DNA of 44,504 bases from a virus: positions 1 through 44,504 of IMG/VR virus record IMGVR_UViG_3300044491_001207. One strand, 5' to 3'. Shown piece by piece: positions 7,461-15,863 of the stretch. Position 1 is the stretch's first letter; every line of letters begins with the position of its first letter. A program made the translations under genes and the position numbers. The notes beneath the pieces are model-generated. The model did no database searches and was not told the origin of the DNA. It was given only the letters and a program-made list of their open reading frames with translations.

Positions 7461-8074
7461 AGCGATGCAATTGCCTCCTTATATTGTTCCTCAGTAAAGT
7501 TAGTGTAGTGAGCATGAAGACCTTCTAGACCAAAATGCTCTACGGTAGTCTTGTGGAACTTTGCACTAGGACAGAATACTTTCACACGGTTCTCTAGCGT
7601 AGTCAAATCTACGGGGTCATATGCTGCCCATCCATTAGCATTTACATGAACCGTGATATTCTGCATACCACTATCACTAATATATCTCAGTGCTTCCCAT
7701 ACAGAGCCTTCATTACTCTCACCATCAGAGATCATCACATGAACGTGACGGTTTGGATTACCGACAGCACGTCCTACTGCAACACAGATACCCATACCCA
7801 GACTACCAGTAGAGCAGTGAATATGATCCAATTCGTTACGCTTTGGGTGCTCACCATACTTGTCAAGTAGTTCCTGAGCGTCCAGTCCATAGTATTCCTC
7901 AAGAATTACATAGAGTGCTACGACAGCGTGACCATTGGACAGGATGAAGATATCATCTTCTTTCTTATTTTTATAAATGTCATCAATGATATGCAGACAT
8001 GAAAAATAACTCCCAAGATGGTGAAGTTTATTCTCATAACAAATATCAAGGAGTCTACGATAAAGTTTGTTCAT
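7457..8074 (-). CDS. Transketolase ThDP-binding subunit (split N-part)
   Basis: A protein of 205 residues that corresponds to the transketolase N-terminal domain. SNGHAVVALY is the SKGHA-like substrate loop, STGSLGMG follows, and VMISDGESNEGSVWEA is the Mg/thiamine-diphosphate motif (GDG-like then N). VHVNANGWAAYDPVD is the following strand. I use the ATG at 8074, which makes a TGATG junction with the FkbM gene; a longer frame starts at 8092. It is truncated relative to the usual domain of about 280-330 residues. It needs the partner encoded at 6990-7460 for an active site at the PP/Pyr interface. Confidence 0.85.
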   Translation of the reverse strand: MNKLYRRLLDICYENKLHHLGSYFSCLHIIDDIYKNKKEDDIFILSNGHAVVALYVILEEYYGLDAQELLDKYGEHPKRNELDHIHCSTGSLGMGICVAVGRAVGNPNRHVHVMISDGESNEGSVWEALRYISDSGMQNITVHVNANGWAAYDPVDLTTLENRVKVFCPSAKFHKTTVEHFGLEGLHAHYTNFTEEQYKEAIASL

Positions 8075-8781
8075 CAATAAACGAGCATACAATCTGCTTG
8101 AAGTTTGTCAACACTCTTTCCAAAACTTTTCAGTTTATCAGAGATTTTGTTGAAGTTCTCTGCCATCATACCACGTTCCTCAAAATCATGCACCTCCACA
8201 TACATACCATCAATCTTGGTCAGTGCTTCTTCAAATGATTCCTCAAAGATAATTTCATTCTCAAATCCTTCAATGTCCATCTTGACAAATCCAACCCGAT
8301 CAATATCCAGAGAGTCAATAATACTATTGAGGGTCTTTGTTTTTACCTTAACAGTCTTACCGCTATGAGGATCTGTTCTATGGGAGATAAAAGAATTCAT
8401 CGTAGAATTGCGTTCATGAATATTAAACTCTGCCTCACCATCCTTTGTACCAACAGCAAGATTAAGAGCCTCAATGTTTTTAATCCCTGCAATACCAACC
8501 AGTTCGTTTAGAAGAGCAAAGTGAGATGGAGTTGGTTCTACAGAGAATACTTTTTCACAAATAGGTGCAGCAAACATAGAAAACAATCCGACGTTTGCAC
8601 CCAAGTCAATCATATTGAGATCTTCATTTTCTTTTAGAAACCAATAAAAGTCAGTATCAAACTGCTTTAGAATATGAACCACGCAAGAGTGTTCTGCGAA
8701 TGCATGATTTTTATAATTCTCTGATGACGAAAGATCGATTTTATTGCCAGCGATATCAGAAAACGAAAGAAGGTCTGTCAT
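8074..8781 (-). CDS. FkbM-family SAM-dependent methyltransferase
   Basis: A 235-residue class I methyltransferase. MIDLGANVGLFSMFA is the SAM-binding glycine loop, VFSVEPTPSHF the acidic end of strand 2, and VGFVKMDIEGFEN the FkbM-type strand 4/5 motif (D-I-E-G-x-E). FkbM enzymes usually O-methylate sugars or polyketides, and in phage islands they probably cap glycans. The start overlaps the glycosyltransferase gene by 4 bases. A second FkbM gene with different surroundings lies at 12189-12926. Confidence 0.86.
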   Translation of the reverse strand: MTDLLSFSDIAGNKIDLSSSENYKNHAFAEHSCVVHILKQFDTDFYWFLKENEDLNMIDLGANVGLFSMFAAPICEKVFSVEPTPSHFALLNELVGIAGIKNIEALNLAVGTKDGEAEFNIHERNSTMNSFISHRTDPHSGKTVKVKTKTLNSIIDSLDIDRVGFVKMDIEGFENEIIFEESFEEALTKIDGMYVEVHDFEERGMMAENFNKISDKLKSFGKSVDKLQADCMLVY

Positions 8782-9629
8782 GATGTTACTTTGTTAATGT
8801 ATTGTAAGGGTTCTTCAGCGATCACGGTCTTCATCCACTCACGAAGACCACCGTGTTCTTTATTTAGTTTTGCTGCTGCAGATCCTCCTGCCTGGTGCAT
8901 GACTTTGATGCACATTGGATCTCCAGTCTTAGGGTCATTAAGGTAGAGTGCATCATCTTTCACATAGATATCAGACCAACTCTCCCAGTGATTATTATTC
9001 TCTCCCCAGGTATTACAAAGTCCATAGGAAACTCCTGTTCCCATAGCATCAATAATTTTTGTTGTATATTTACCACAATGGAAGATTTGATTCAAGGTGT
9101 CCTGCTCATCACCAATGCCATGAGCATATGGATTCACCTCATCTTTAATCCTCTTTGCCTCTCTATTCAATTCATGCCAGTCATACCAGAACTGCTTATT
9201 GTTTGAGGCAATCAGACCAGCATTGATAAACTTCTGAACTGGAATTTTCTCTCCATTACCAAAGGGTGGCAAGTGATGAATGGTAATACCAGGATGAGAA
9301 CTTGCCTTATCCAATGAGTTATTATTACGAACTCCGATAATATCCTCATCACTCTCAAAGAGTTCAGTCATAGGACCAGTTACAACACAGTCGCCATCAA
9401 TATGGACAACCATATCATAGTCATCAATATAAGGCATACAACTAGGCGGCATCATCCATACGTTATTCAACCAAGGGTCTTTTACCTTTGCAACATCAGT
9501 CATCTTTGAATCAAATACAAAGAAATCTACATCTGGATGAAAATACTTGAATGAATTTCTAAGTTCATCTAATCCAATATAATCAATATAGTCATCTGTA
9601 CACCAAGTTGTTACAGCAATTTTTTTCAT
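8778..9629 (-). CDS. GT-A-like glycosyltransferase (putative)
   Basis: A 283-residue protein. The best motif is DMVVHIDGDCVVTGPMTELF, a D-x-D type metal/nucleotide-sugar site preceded by hydrophobic strands, like GT8/GT-A enzymes that fetch a sugar donor. A conserved-looking GDEQDTLNQIF and a terminal HQAGGSAAAKL segment resemble the acceptor and metal-histidine region of the same fold. No family assignment beyond GT-A is secure. Both ends overlap neighbours by 4 bases. Confidence 0.62.
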   Translation of the reverse strand: MKKIAVTTWCTDDYIDYIGLDELRNSFKYFHPDVDFFVFDSKMTDVAKVKDPWLNNVWMMPPSCMPYIDDYDMVVHIDGDCVVTGPMTELFESDEDIIGVRNNNSLDKASSHPGITIHHLPPFGNGEKIPVQKFINAGLIASNNKQFWYDWHELNREAKRIKDEVNPYAHGIGDEQDTLNQIFHCGKYTTKIIDAMGTGVSYGLCNTWGENNNHWESWSDIYVKDDALYLNDPKTGDPMCIKVMHQAGGSAAAKLNKEHGGLREWMKTVIAEEPLQYINKVTS

Positions 9630-10114
9630 TTGTCTCCCATGGCCATAAATGAGTTGTTTAAATCAATACCAGATACAAAAATATTTTCATATCCACGTTC
9701 AAACATGTAAGCCTCAATAATTTTAGGAGTAAGTACATGCTTATGCTTTCTATTATTCCAAGGTCTCCAATAGACCTGACTAAAGTCGGGCAGATATAGA
9801 AACAAGGTTCCATCATCCTTAAGATGATCATACCAACAATCCATAGTCGCAACCCAATCAGGTACGTGCTCTAGGCAATGACTAGAAAAAATGTAATCTA
9901 CTTGAACTGGTGGTAGATTATCAGCATCCCATGGATCATCAAAGTCAAGATCAATAGGTGTGGCACCAGGAAATGCCCACTCTGGTTTCATACAACCAAT
10001 ATCATATCCAACTCCACTACAAACATGTTTTGCAAAAGGAATTGCAAATTGAGATGCATTTCCTTCAGTTTGAAACTTTGGATACCAGTTTTTCTTATAC
10101 TCTACTACTTGCAT
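9626..10114 (-). CDS. SAM-dependent methyltransferase, type 11-like
   Basis: A 162-residue compact class I methyltransferase. GVGYDIGCMKPE is the SAM-binding loop, ATPIDLDFDDP the acidic residue after strand 2, and FSSHCLEHVPDW the strand-4 S-x-x-x-LEH signature of methyltransferase 11. GTLFLYLPDFS is strand 5. The product is small, with no substrate-binding add-on domain visible. It overlaps the gene upstream by 10 bases and the one downstream by 4. It may methylate a sugar nucleotide or glycan of this island. Confidence 0.78.
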   Translation of the reverse strand: MQVVEYKKNWYPKFQTEGNASQFAIPFAKHVCSGVGYDIGCMKPEWAFPGATPIDLDFDDPWDADNLPPVQVDYIFSSHCLEHVPDWVATMDCWYDHLKDDGTLFLYLPDFSQVYWRPWNNRKHKHVLTPKIIEAYMFERGYENIFVSGIDLNNSFMAMGDK

Positions 10115-10809
10115 ATCAATGTATGTGGGGTGCTGAATAAGTAATCAATCTCAGTCATATTCTTTTCATTATGTGCAACAACAACATAATTTTCATAAGA
10201 AGTGTCTAAGACATCAATAATATAGTTGAGTGATGTGTTGATTGTATAAACACTCTTTGCCTTCTCAAAAACTTTACACCAATCAAACAAAGTATATCCG
10301 TCAATGTATTGTAGTTCTACAGAAGGTAAGTTGTAATTTTCTGGACGCATCAGTTCACAATTCCTTCCTTCATTATAAAGGTTATTGATAAACACGAACT
10401 CAGAGTCATCCTTGAGACCAAGTACATTATAATACAGATCGTCTTCTTTAGCAAAGTCACGATCAAATTTAAACCAATCCTTCCAATCAGAGTAATCAAG
10501 TCCCAACATAGAATATTTTGAACTCATAATCTTACCATCATTATGAGTCATATCAGCAGTTGCCATACTGATAAATGCTGCATTGTCCTCTACAACAGCA
10601 CCTGCACCATGTTCATAGATTTCTTTCATTGGAAAGTCATCTGTTGTCATGGGAAACCAGATATCTTTAATATAGTTTTGAATCCATTGAATATCAGGTT
10701 TCAGGGGCCAGACAACATCATACCCCTTCATCATCATTACCCTAGCAATCTTTTGACAAAAGAAAACATCACCAATTCCTGCAGGTTGTTTAATTAAACA
10801 GGGTCTCAT
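10105..10809 (-). CDS. GT9/heptosyltransferase-like protein (putative)
   Basis: A 234-residue protein whose N-terminus (CLIKQPAGIGDVFFCQKIA) resembles the glycine-rich start of ADP-heptose:LPS heptosyltransferases (GT9, G-x-G-D-x-x), followed by GYDVVWPLKPD. A C-terminal segment (FEKAKSVYTINTSLNYIIDVL) has the shape of the family's donor-binding loop. The length is below typical GT9 (about 320), so it is divergent or partial. It overlaps the neighbouring methyltransferase genes by 4 and 10 bases. If the assignment is right, it fits the heptose-type enzymes at 5078-6197. Confidence 0.55.
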   Translation of the reverse strand: MRPCLIKQPAGIGDVFFCQKIARVMMMKGYDVVWPLKPDIQWIQNYIKDIWFPMTTDDFPMKEIYEHGAGAVVEDNAAFISMATADMTHNDGKIMSSKYSMLGLDYSDWKDWFKFDRDFAKEDDLYYNVLGLKDDSEFVFINNLYNEGRNCELMRPENYNLPSVELQYIDGYTLFDWCKVFEKAKSVYTINTSLNYIIDVLDTSYENYVVVAHNEKNMTEIDYLFSTPHTLICK

Positions 10810-11345
10810 ACGTATGCTACAAGGATATAATCATCAACCGGATTGATAGACTTATAATAGGTGAACTGATAGTCAGGGTTGATACCACGAATCTTATCCA
10901 TCAGTTGATCTTCTCTGCCAGAGAAATAGATGGGAATGTCGTCAATAACAATTGTATGATCCTTGATAGGGTGATCTTTAATCATATCAAGTTCTTCCAT
11001 AGTTGGTACACCACCACCCTCAGCGTGTGCATCCAACCAGAAGATAGCCTTCTGATCAACCTTCTTAAGAATTTCTTTTACACAATCTCTAGAGTCACCC
11101 AACCAAAGATTAACATTATCATCATCCTTAAATTTCTCCAGACAAATATTATATCTTTCCTCAGACAATTCGCAACTGAAGATCTCTTCAAAACCAAGAT
11201 CAACTGCATATTTAACAGCATCTCCCATATAGGTTCCAGTTTCAACAAAGTGCTTACAATCTTTGCCGATACCAAAGTCCTTAAAGATATAATAGAAAGA
11301 ATGAATTCCTTCCTTAAGTGCCTTCTCAAATACTTCTTTAGTCAT
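10806..11345 (-). CDS. Class I methyltransferase-like protein
   Basis: A 179-residue protein. KHFVETGTYMGDAVKYAVD is a SAM-type glycine motif (E-T-G-T-Y-x-G) and EIFSCELSEERYN the strand-2 acidic end. NLWLGDSRD and AIFWLDAHAEGGG (D-x-H) are strand 4/5 elements, and HTIVIDDIPIYF follows. This arrangement is common in phage and cyanobacterial methyltransferase-fold proteins of the macrocin O-methyltransferase type. Its substrate is unknown. It overlaps the downstream gene by 4 bases and the upstream gene by 8. Confidence 0.68.
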   Translation of the reverse strand: MTKEVFEKALKEGIHSFYYIFKDFGIGKDCKHFVETGTYMGDAVKYAVDLGFEEIFSCELSEERYNICLEKFKDDDNVNLWLGDSRDCVKEILKKVDQKAIFWLDAHAEGGGVPTMEELDMIKDHPIKDHTIVIDDIPIYFSGREDQLMDKIRGINPDYQFTYYKSINPVDDYILVAYV

Positions 11346-12192
11346 TTTGTTCTCCGTTAAAATAATTTTCCCAAATGAAGTCTTCCAATACTTCCATCTT
11401 TAATGCTCGCTCAAAGTTGTCTTTGACTGCATCCATTTTATCATTATAAAGTTCTTCAGTCAAAGACTCAATATCAAATCCATCCTCTAGGATAATCATA
11501 CCATCAGTGTTAAACCATTTTCCAACAGAAGAAGTGCCATGATAAATTGGAATTGTTCCTGTTAAGAAGCAATCCAAAAGTTTTTCACTGAAATATTCAT
11601 TGTTGTTTTCAATGGCAACTGAGAACATATAATCAGCAAGTGCTTCTTCCTTATATTCAATCTCATTAAATCCACGACCAAATAAAGGAGCATACTCTTT
11701 TAACTGATCAAGCATATGTAGTCTCTGTTGATGACCAGGAAGATGAGACTTGTTTGATGCCAGAATAGAAATCAACTTGTTCTTGGGATAGATTTGAGGT
11801 TTACGGATCCAAGATCCGTTTCCAGGAACCCAACAAATTCTTTCATGAAGATCACATAGTTCTTCACTCCAAGTAAAAATTTTATCATATTCATTCATAT
11901 AGGTATCAAGATTATTCTTGATCTCCTGAATGAGAGGTTCAACTATCCAACAACATTCTAGAATGATACCATATTTTTTCTTACTAGAAGTGTCCTGCAG
12001 GCCTGCAGGAATAAATCTATCAATATAGAAAGTCTCATCATCTACTGTAAGACTATCAAAAGTTTGCTGCTGCCTCCCCTCACCTTCATGAACCCATTTA
12101 ATATACTTTGATTCTTTTCCATGAGTTGTATATCCTTTGTTTCCATTTGTTAGATGGATAAAGGTGTCATTCAACAATTTAAAATTTTTCAT
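11338..12192 (-). CDS. GT10-like glycosyltransferase (putative fucosyltransferase fold)
   Basis: A 284-residue protein. The segment YFSEKLLDCFLTGTIPIYHG is the strongest clue. It matches the donor-binding core of family 10 fucosyltransferases (usual form: T-E-K-x-x-x-A-x-x-x-G-x-x-P-V-Y). The tail (LEDFIWENYF) has the helical character of GT10 C-termini. The sugar actually moved is unknown; the RmlB- and GME-like enzymes upstream could supply deoxy or epimerised donors. It overlaps the FkbM gene upstream by 4 bases. Confidence 0.68.
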   Translation of the reverse strand: MKNFKLLNDTFIHLTNGNKGYTTHGKESKYIKWVHEGEGRQQQTFDSLTVDDETFYIDRFIPAGLQDTSSKKKYGIILECCWIVEPLIQEIKNNLDTYMNEYDKIFTWSEELCDLHERICWVPGNGSWIRKPQIYPKNKLISILASNKSHLPGHQQRLHMLDQLKEYAPLFGRGFNEIEYKEEALADYMFSVAIENNNEYFSEKLLDCFLTGTIPIYHGTSSVGKWFNTDGMIILEDGFDIESLTEELYNDKMDAVKDNFERALKMEVLEDFIWENYFNGEQND

Positions 12193-12926
12193 TTCAGCAA
12201 ATACTTTTCTTTATCAAATGGTTTCAATTCTCTGTCACTTCTCAAGAAAATAGAATCACCCCACCCCTCTTGTTGATAAGAGTCTGACATTTCAGCAAGT
12301 TTAAATCCCCTTTCAGTCAACCATTGTGAGATAAATTCATGAGGAGCACCTGTATTGTTTCTATCATTGAGAGAAGTCTCAATAAAAATCATATTGATGT
12401 ACTTGAGATGATCCTCAAATCCTTTCAGGATCTCAAGTTCCGCTCCCTCTGCATCAATGTTCAAGAAATCATACTGATCCATATCAATATTATTTTCTTC
12501 AATCAAAGTAGATAGTTTCTTAGTTACAACAGTAGCATAACTACCACCCGCAAGTTTTCTTGACAGATGATCAGAATATGCTACTGGGTTTAAAGTTGAG
12601 CAATCATTGGCAAGAAAGAATTGTTTTTCTAATCCATCCTCACTATAGACACATTCATTAAAAGAAAGGTATCCGCACCTGTCAGCAACTGGTTTTGACA
12701 TAGTATCAAAGACAAATTTATTTGCCTCAACGCCAATAACTTTATTTCCAACTAATTTGCTATAGCAGTAATGCTCCACAAAGTCCCAAAGACCAACATG
12801 AATAATACCTTTGACATCAACGTTTAGTCTTTCAAAACTACCAACATAATTTATATTATCATGAAGAGGATGTGGATGAAATCCAGTCTCCTTATCATAA
12901 GAAGCGTAAGGTCCTAATTTACTCAT
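12189..12926 (-). CDS. FkbM-family methyltransferase (second copy)
   Basis: A protein of about 245 residues. GIIHVGLWDFVEHYC replaces the canonical glycine loop, KVIGVEANKFVF is the strand-2 region, and YDFLNIDAEGAELEILKGF is the FkbM D-A-E-G-x-E motif. I chose the ATG at 12926 because it forms a perfect ATGA overlap with the epimerase stop. The longer frame to 12983 would overlap by 61 bases and adds no fold element. The sequence is clearly diverged from the FkbM at 8074-8781. The glycine loop departs from the usual G-x-G form. Confidence 0.82.
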   Translation of the reverse strand: MSKLGPYASYDKETGFHPHPLHDNINYVGSFERLNVDVKGIIHVGLWDFVEHYCYSKLVGNKVIGVEANKFVFDTMSKPVADRCGYLSFNECVYSEDGLEKQFFLANDCSTLNPVAYSDHLSRKLAGGSYATVVTKKLSTLIEENNIDMDQYDFLNIDAEGAELEILKGFEDHLKYINMIFIETSLNDRNNTGAPHEFISQWLTERGFKLAEMSDSYQQEGWGDSIFLRSDRELKPFDKEKYLLK

Positions 12927-14038
12927 ACTGAATGATGAAATGGAGTATATGGTTCTGAACTTTGAATTTGAGATTGAATCCAATAATAGGTGTAACGAAT
13001 ACCTTCCTTAAGAGTCATTTGATAATCCCAATCCAACTTTTCACGAATCAAATCATTGTTAGAGTTACGACCACGAACACCTAAAGGTCCATCAATATGA
13101 ATTTTAGAAACTTCTTTTTCTGCAACTTCAGCCGCAATATCTACAAGTTGATTAATAGTAACCATCTCTTCAGAACCAATATTAACAGGACCCATAAAGT
13201 CACTGTCCATCATTCTTCTAGTTGCTTCAATGCATTCGTCAACGAACAAGAAGGAACGAGTTTGTAACCCATCTCCCCACACCTCGATTGCTCCACCTGA
13301 CTCCGGGAGGTAAGCGACTTTACGGCAGATTGCAGCTGGTGCCTTCTCTCTTCCACCGTCCCAGGTGCCCTCTGGCCCAAAAATATTGTGATACCTAGCA
13401 ACCCGAACAGGGATGCCATGGTTACGATTGTAAGCAAAGTAGAGACGCTCACTGAAAAGTTTCTCCCATCCATACTCGGAGTCTGGTTCTGCTGGGTACG
13501 CATCATTTTCCCTCAGTCCAGGATTGTTTGTTTCTTCTTGAGCATACTCAGGATACATGCATGCTGATCCAGAGTAGAAAATTTTAGTGGGTTGATCTAA
13601 AGAAGGACGAACACATGCAGTTCCATTCTCTTCACCGTCAAAGGTTTCATTCAGTTTACGAACTTCCTCAAGAACATTTAAGTTAATAGATACGGAGTTG
13701 TGCATAATGTCTGCATCATTCTCACCAGTGAATACAAATCCTGCTCCACCCATATCAGCAGCAAACTGATAGATCTCATCAAAAGGACGGATACAGCGAT
13801 AAGGAACAGAGTTATAAAAATTACCTTGTTCACCTTTGAACTGGATGACACGACGCACGAAAGTTACATCACGCAAGTCTCCTTGCACAAACTCATTTGC
13901 TTCTGTGTTAGAGAACTCAGGATACTTGAGATCCACACCACGCACCCAATAACCTTCAGAGCGTAGACGTTTGACCATATGACTTCCAATGAAACCACCA
14001 GCACCAAGCACCAGTGCTGTCTTCTTATATTCAGACAT
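12923..14038 (-). CDS. GDP-mannose 3,5-epimerase-like extended SDR
   Basis: A 371-residue protein matching the plant GDP-mannose 3,5-epimerase pattern over most of its length. LVLGAGGFIGSHM (9-21) binds NAD, AADMGGAGF (93-101) follows, and YSGSACMYPE (155-164) includes the catalytic Cys at 160. EYGWEKL (188-194) has the Y189/K193 pair and GGREKAPAAICRK (228-240) the second catalytic Lys at 232. GDGLQTRSFLFVDEC and GVRGRNSNN come later. The enzyme interconverts GDP-D-mannose and GDP-L-galactose (or L-gulose) in vitamin C and polysaccharide pathways. The start is separated from the RmlB stop by 33 bases. Confidence 0.88.
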   Translation of the reverse strand: MSEYKKTALVLGAGGFIGSHMVKRLRSEGYWVRGVDLKYPEFSNTEANEFVQGDLRDVTFVRRVIQFKGEQGNFYNSVPYRCIRPFDEIYQFAADMGGAGFVFTGENDADIMHNSVSINLNVLEEVRKLNETFDGEENGTACVRPSLDQPTKIFYSGSACMYPEYAQEETNNPGLRENDAYPAEPDSEYGWEKLFSERLYFAYNRNHGIPVRVARYHNIFGPEGTWDGGREKAPAAICRKVAYLPESGGAIEVWGDGLQTRSFLFVDECIEATRRMMDSDFMGPVNIGSEEMVTINQLVDIAAEVAEKEVSKIHIDGPLGVRGRNSNNDLIREKLDWDYQMTLKEGIRYTYYWIQSQIQSSEPYTPFHHSV

Positions 14039-14071
14039 TATGTAAAAAGTTTCTTCTTATATATGATACGA

Positions 14072-15013
14072 TTATTTTGACAGATTGTCAATATACCACT
14101 GAACAGTATCTCCAAGTCCATCACTAAAATTAATAGATGGAGTCCAACCTGTTGCAGATGTTAGTTTTGAAAAGTCTGTTCCATATCTTTTATCCTGGCC
14201 GGGTCTGTCATATGAAACACCAATCAACTCATGAGATTTGTCAAGTAGGTCAAGAATCATTTTAGTTACTTCAATGTTTTGCAACTCACATCCTGCTCCT
14301 ACATTAAATTTATCATTCAATACTTTCCTTTCCTCAATAGACCAAATTGCACTGCAGTGATCCATTACATGAATCCAGTCCCGAATTTGTTCCCCACCAT
14401 CATACATATAAGTTACTTTATCTTCCATGGCGTTCTTAATTACTTTAGGAATAAGTTTCTCAAAGTGCTGACCCCTACCATAATTATTAGAGGATCCTGT
14501 AATCACATACGGTAGTCCATACGTGTTATGCCAACTAGTCACAAAATGTTCTGCTGATGCTTTAGTTGCAGAGTAAGGATTTCTAGGATTGTATGGTGTG
14601 TCTTCTCTAAAAAGAGAATCATCATATTCAAGAGAACCATAAACTTCATCAGTAGAAATATGGTGAAACTTTTCTACTTGTACCTTGAGGCTAGCATTAA
14701 GAAGATTAATTGTCCCATTAATGTTTGTAGAAATGAAAGGATTAGAATTAGATATTGATTTATCAACATGACTTTCAGCAGCAAAGTGAAAGACTTTCTT
14801 TGGTTTATGCTTATCAAAAATATAATTTACATGTTTCTCATTAACAATATCACACCAAACAAATTCAATTTGGGGACACTGAGGAATATTCTTTTCGTTT
14901 GATGCATATGTCAAACTATCAAGAACAATAACTTTATCATCTGTAACACCACGCAAAAACTCAAGGAAGTTACTTCCAATAAATCCTGCACCACCAGTAA
15001 CGATAATAGACAT
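14072..15013 (-). CDS. rfbB: dTDP-glucose 4,6-dehydratase-like protein (RmlB/RfbB)
   Basis: A 313-residue extended SDR. TGGAGFIGSNFLEF is the NAD motif and AAESHVDKSI follows. STDEVYGSL contains the catalytic Thr/Asp/Glu triad typical of RmlB, and YSATKASAEHF has the YxxxK. SSNNYGRGQ, EQIRDWIHVMDH and YDRPGQDKRYG are further RmlB signatures. The reaction is dTDP-glucose to dTDP-4-keto-6-deoxyglucose, the first step to rhamnose and other 6-deoxysugars. No RmlA, RmlC or RmlD of standard type is recognisable beside it, so the product may use host enzymes or the island's other transferases. This is the first gene of the island after a terminator hairpin. Confidence 0.9.
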   Translation of the reverse strand: MSIIVTGGAGFIGSNFLEFLRGVTDDKVIVLDSLTYASNEKNIPQCPQIEFVWCDIVNEKHVNYIFDKHKPKKVFHFAAESHVDKSISNSNPFISTNINGTINLLNASLKVQVEKFHHISTDEVYGSLEYDDSLFREDTPYNPRNPYSATKASAEHFVTSWHNTYGLPYVITGSSNNYGRGQHFEKLIPKVIKNAMEDKVTYMYDGGEQIRDWIHVMDHCSAIWSIEERKVLNDKFNVGAGCELQNIEVTKMILDLLDKSHELIGVSYDRPGQDKRYGTDFSKLTSATGWTPSINFSDGLGDTVQWYIDNLSK

Positions 15014-15034
15014 ATACTTTTTTTAAATGATACT

Positions 15035-15063
15035 AAAAAAGACCCTTAATGTCAAGGGTCTTT
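15035..15063 (-). terminator. Rho-independent terminator between 15108 gene and RmlB gene
   Basis: A 10-bp inverted repeat (AAAGACCCTT, 6-base loop, AAGGGTCTTT) at 15038-15063. On the minus strand it is followed by a run of six T (plus-strand A run 15035-15040). It lies directly between the small gene at 15108-15299 and the RmlB gene, so it separates the tRNA/small-gene block from the sugar island. Confidence 0.8.
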
Positions 15064-15081
15064 GGGTCGCCATGCACGCCA

Positions 15082-15100
15082 CTTGCTTTTAGGAAGCAAG
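15082..15100 (-). other. Second 3' hairpin after the small coiled-coil gene
   Basis: A 7-bp inverted repeat (CTTGCTT and AAGCAAG with a 5-base loop) just past the stop codon of the gene at 15108-15299. There is no T run behind it on the minus strand, so it is not a full terminator by itself. It may protect the transcript end formed at the terminator 20 bases further on. Confidence 0.5.
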
Positions 15101-15107
15101 AAACCAA

Positions 15108-15299
15108 TTAGCTCCAGAGTTGGTTGATTCTGGTCTCCATCTCTATAAACCTTGCATCAACTTCTTGTTGTGCTTTATCGCTTGCTTCAAGCGCAGCAAC
15201 TTTTGCCTCTAGTACCTGAAGTCTTGCCTCAACCTCAACATCATATTTTGACATTGATGCACCAGATGCAGATTTTCCTGCTTTTCCTTGAGTTGACAT
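15108..15299 (-). CDS. Small coiled-coil hypothetical protein
   Basis: A 63-residue protein. The N-terminal third is Ser/Gly/Lys-rich and flexible. Residues from about 18 to 62 have heptad spacing of Leu/Val/Ala (VEARLQVLEAKVAALEAS, then FIEMETRINQLW) and should form a coiled coil. No known domain is recognised. It is isolated: a terminator lies directly 3' and 73 bases separate it from the gene upstream. No clear ribosome site is visible in front of the ATG. Confidence 0.65.
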   Translation of the reverse strand: MSTQGKAGKSASGASMSKYDVEVEARLQVLEAKVAALEASDKAQQEVDARFIEMETRINQLWS

Positions 15300-15372
15300 A
15301 ATAGTAAAAATTAACTCTTTGATTATTTAGTTTTTAGAAGGGTCTTATGACTCCACCACTCAGTTTTACGAA

Positions 15373-15654
15373 CTAAGAAACGCGAGATACCGAGTCTCTT
15401 GTATAACAAGGTATACCATCTGGATCTAACCATTTAGGATATTCTGGGTCTTCAATAGCAAGAAGCATTTGATCACCATTGTCAAACAAATAAACATCAG
15501 AGTATTTTTTAGTATACTCATTTGCTTTTTGCATACGAAAGTCTGGTTTACCATTCAGTTGAATGTAACCTCTTTGAACGAACCGATAGGGAAATCGTTC
15601 GTGGATTACAATAGTCTTAGTAGACTCAACTGACTTAGGATCTAAATCATTCAT
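15373..15654 (-). CDS. Hypothetical protein
   Basis: A 93-residue soluble protein with no recognised motif. It is rich in aromatic and charged residues (ERFPYRFVQRGYIQLNG, YPKWLDPDGIPCYTRD). It overlaps the upstream small gene by 4 bases (ATGA), so the two are probably co-translated from the promoter at 15886-15915. Confidence 0.65.
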   Translation of the reverse strand: MNDLDPKSVESTKTIVIHERFPYRFVQRGYIQLNGKPDFRMQKANEYTKKYSDVYLFDNGDQMLLAIEDPEYPKWLDPDGIPCYTRDSVSRVS

Positions 15655-15863
15655 GCTTCTACCGTTTCAAGATCAATTGCGACTTGCTCGATCAAAATAT
15701 CATAATCATCAAGAGGGTCACCAGAAAAAACTAATCCATTGTTCTCATAATAACGACGAACCTTTTTGAGAAGTTTCGGATTCTTCACATCCAGGAAGAA
15801 ATCTCCATTTACAGCACCGCGAAGGGTTTGAATGTCTTTCTTGAACTTTGTAGTCAGTGTCAT
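15651..15863 (-). CDS. Hypothetical protein, first gene after a sigma70-type promoter
   Basis: A 70-residue mixed-charge protein beginning MTLTTKFKKDIQTLRG and ending in an acidic tail (DDYDILIEQVAIDLETVEA). No domain is recognised. Its start codon lies about 22 bases 3' of a near-consensus promoter, which supports expression early in infection using host RNA polymerase. Confidence 0.65.
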   Translation of the reverse strand: MTLTTKFKKDIQTLRGAVNGDFFLDVKNPKLLKKVRRYYENNGLVFSGDPLDDYDILIEQVAIDLETVEA

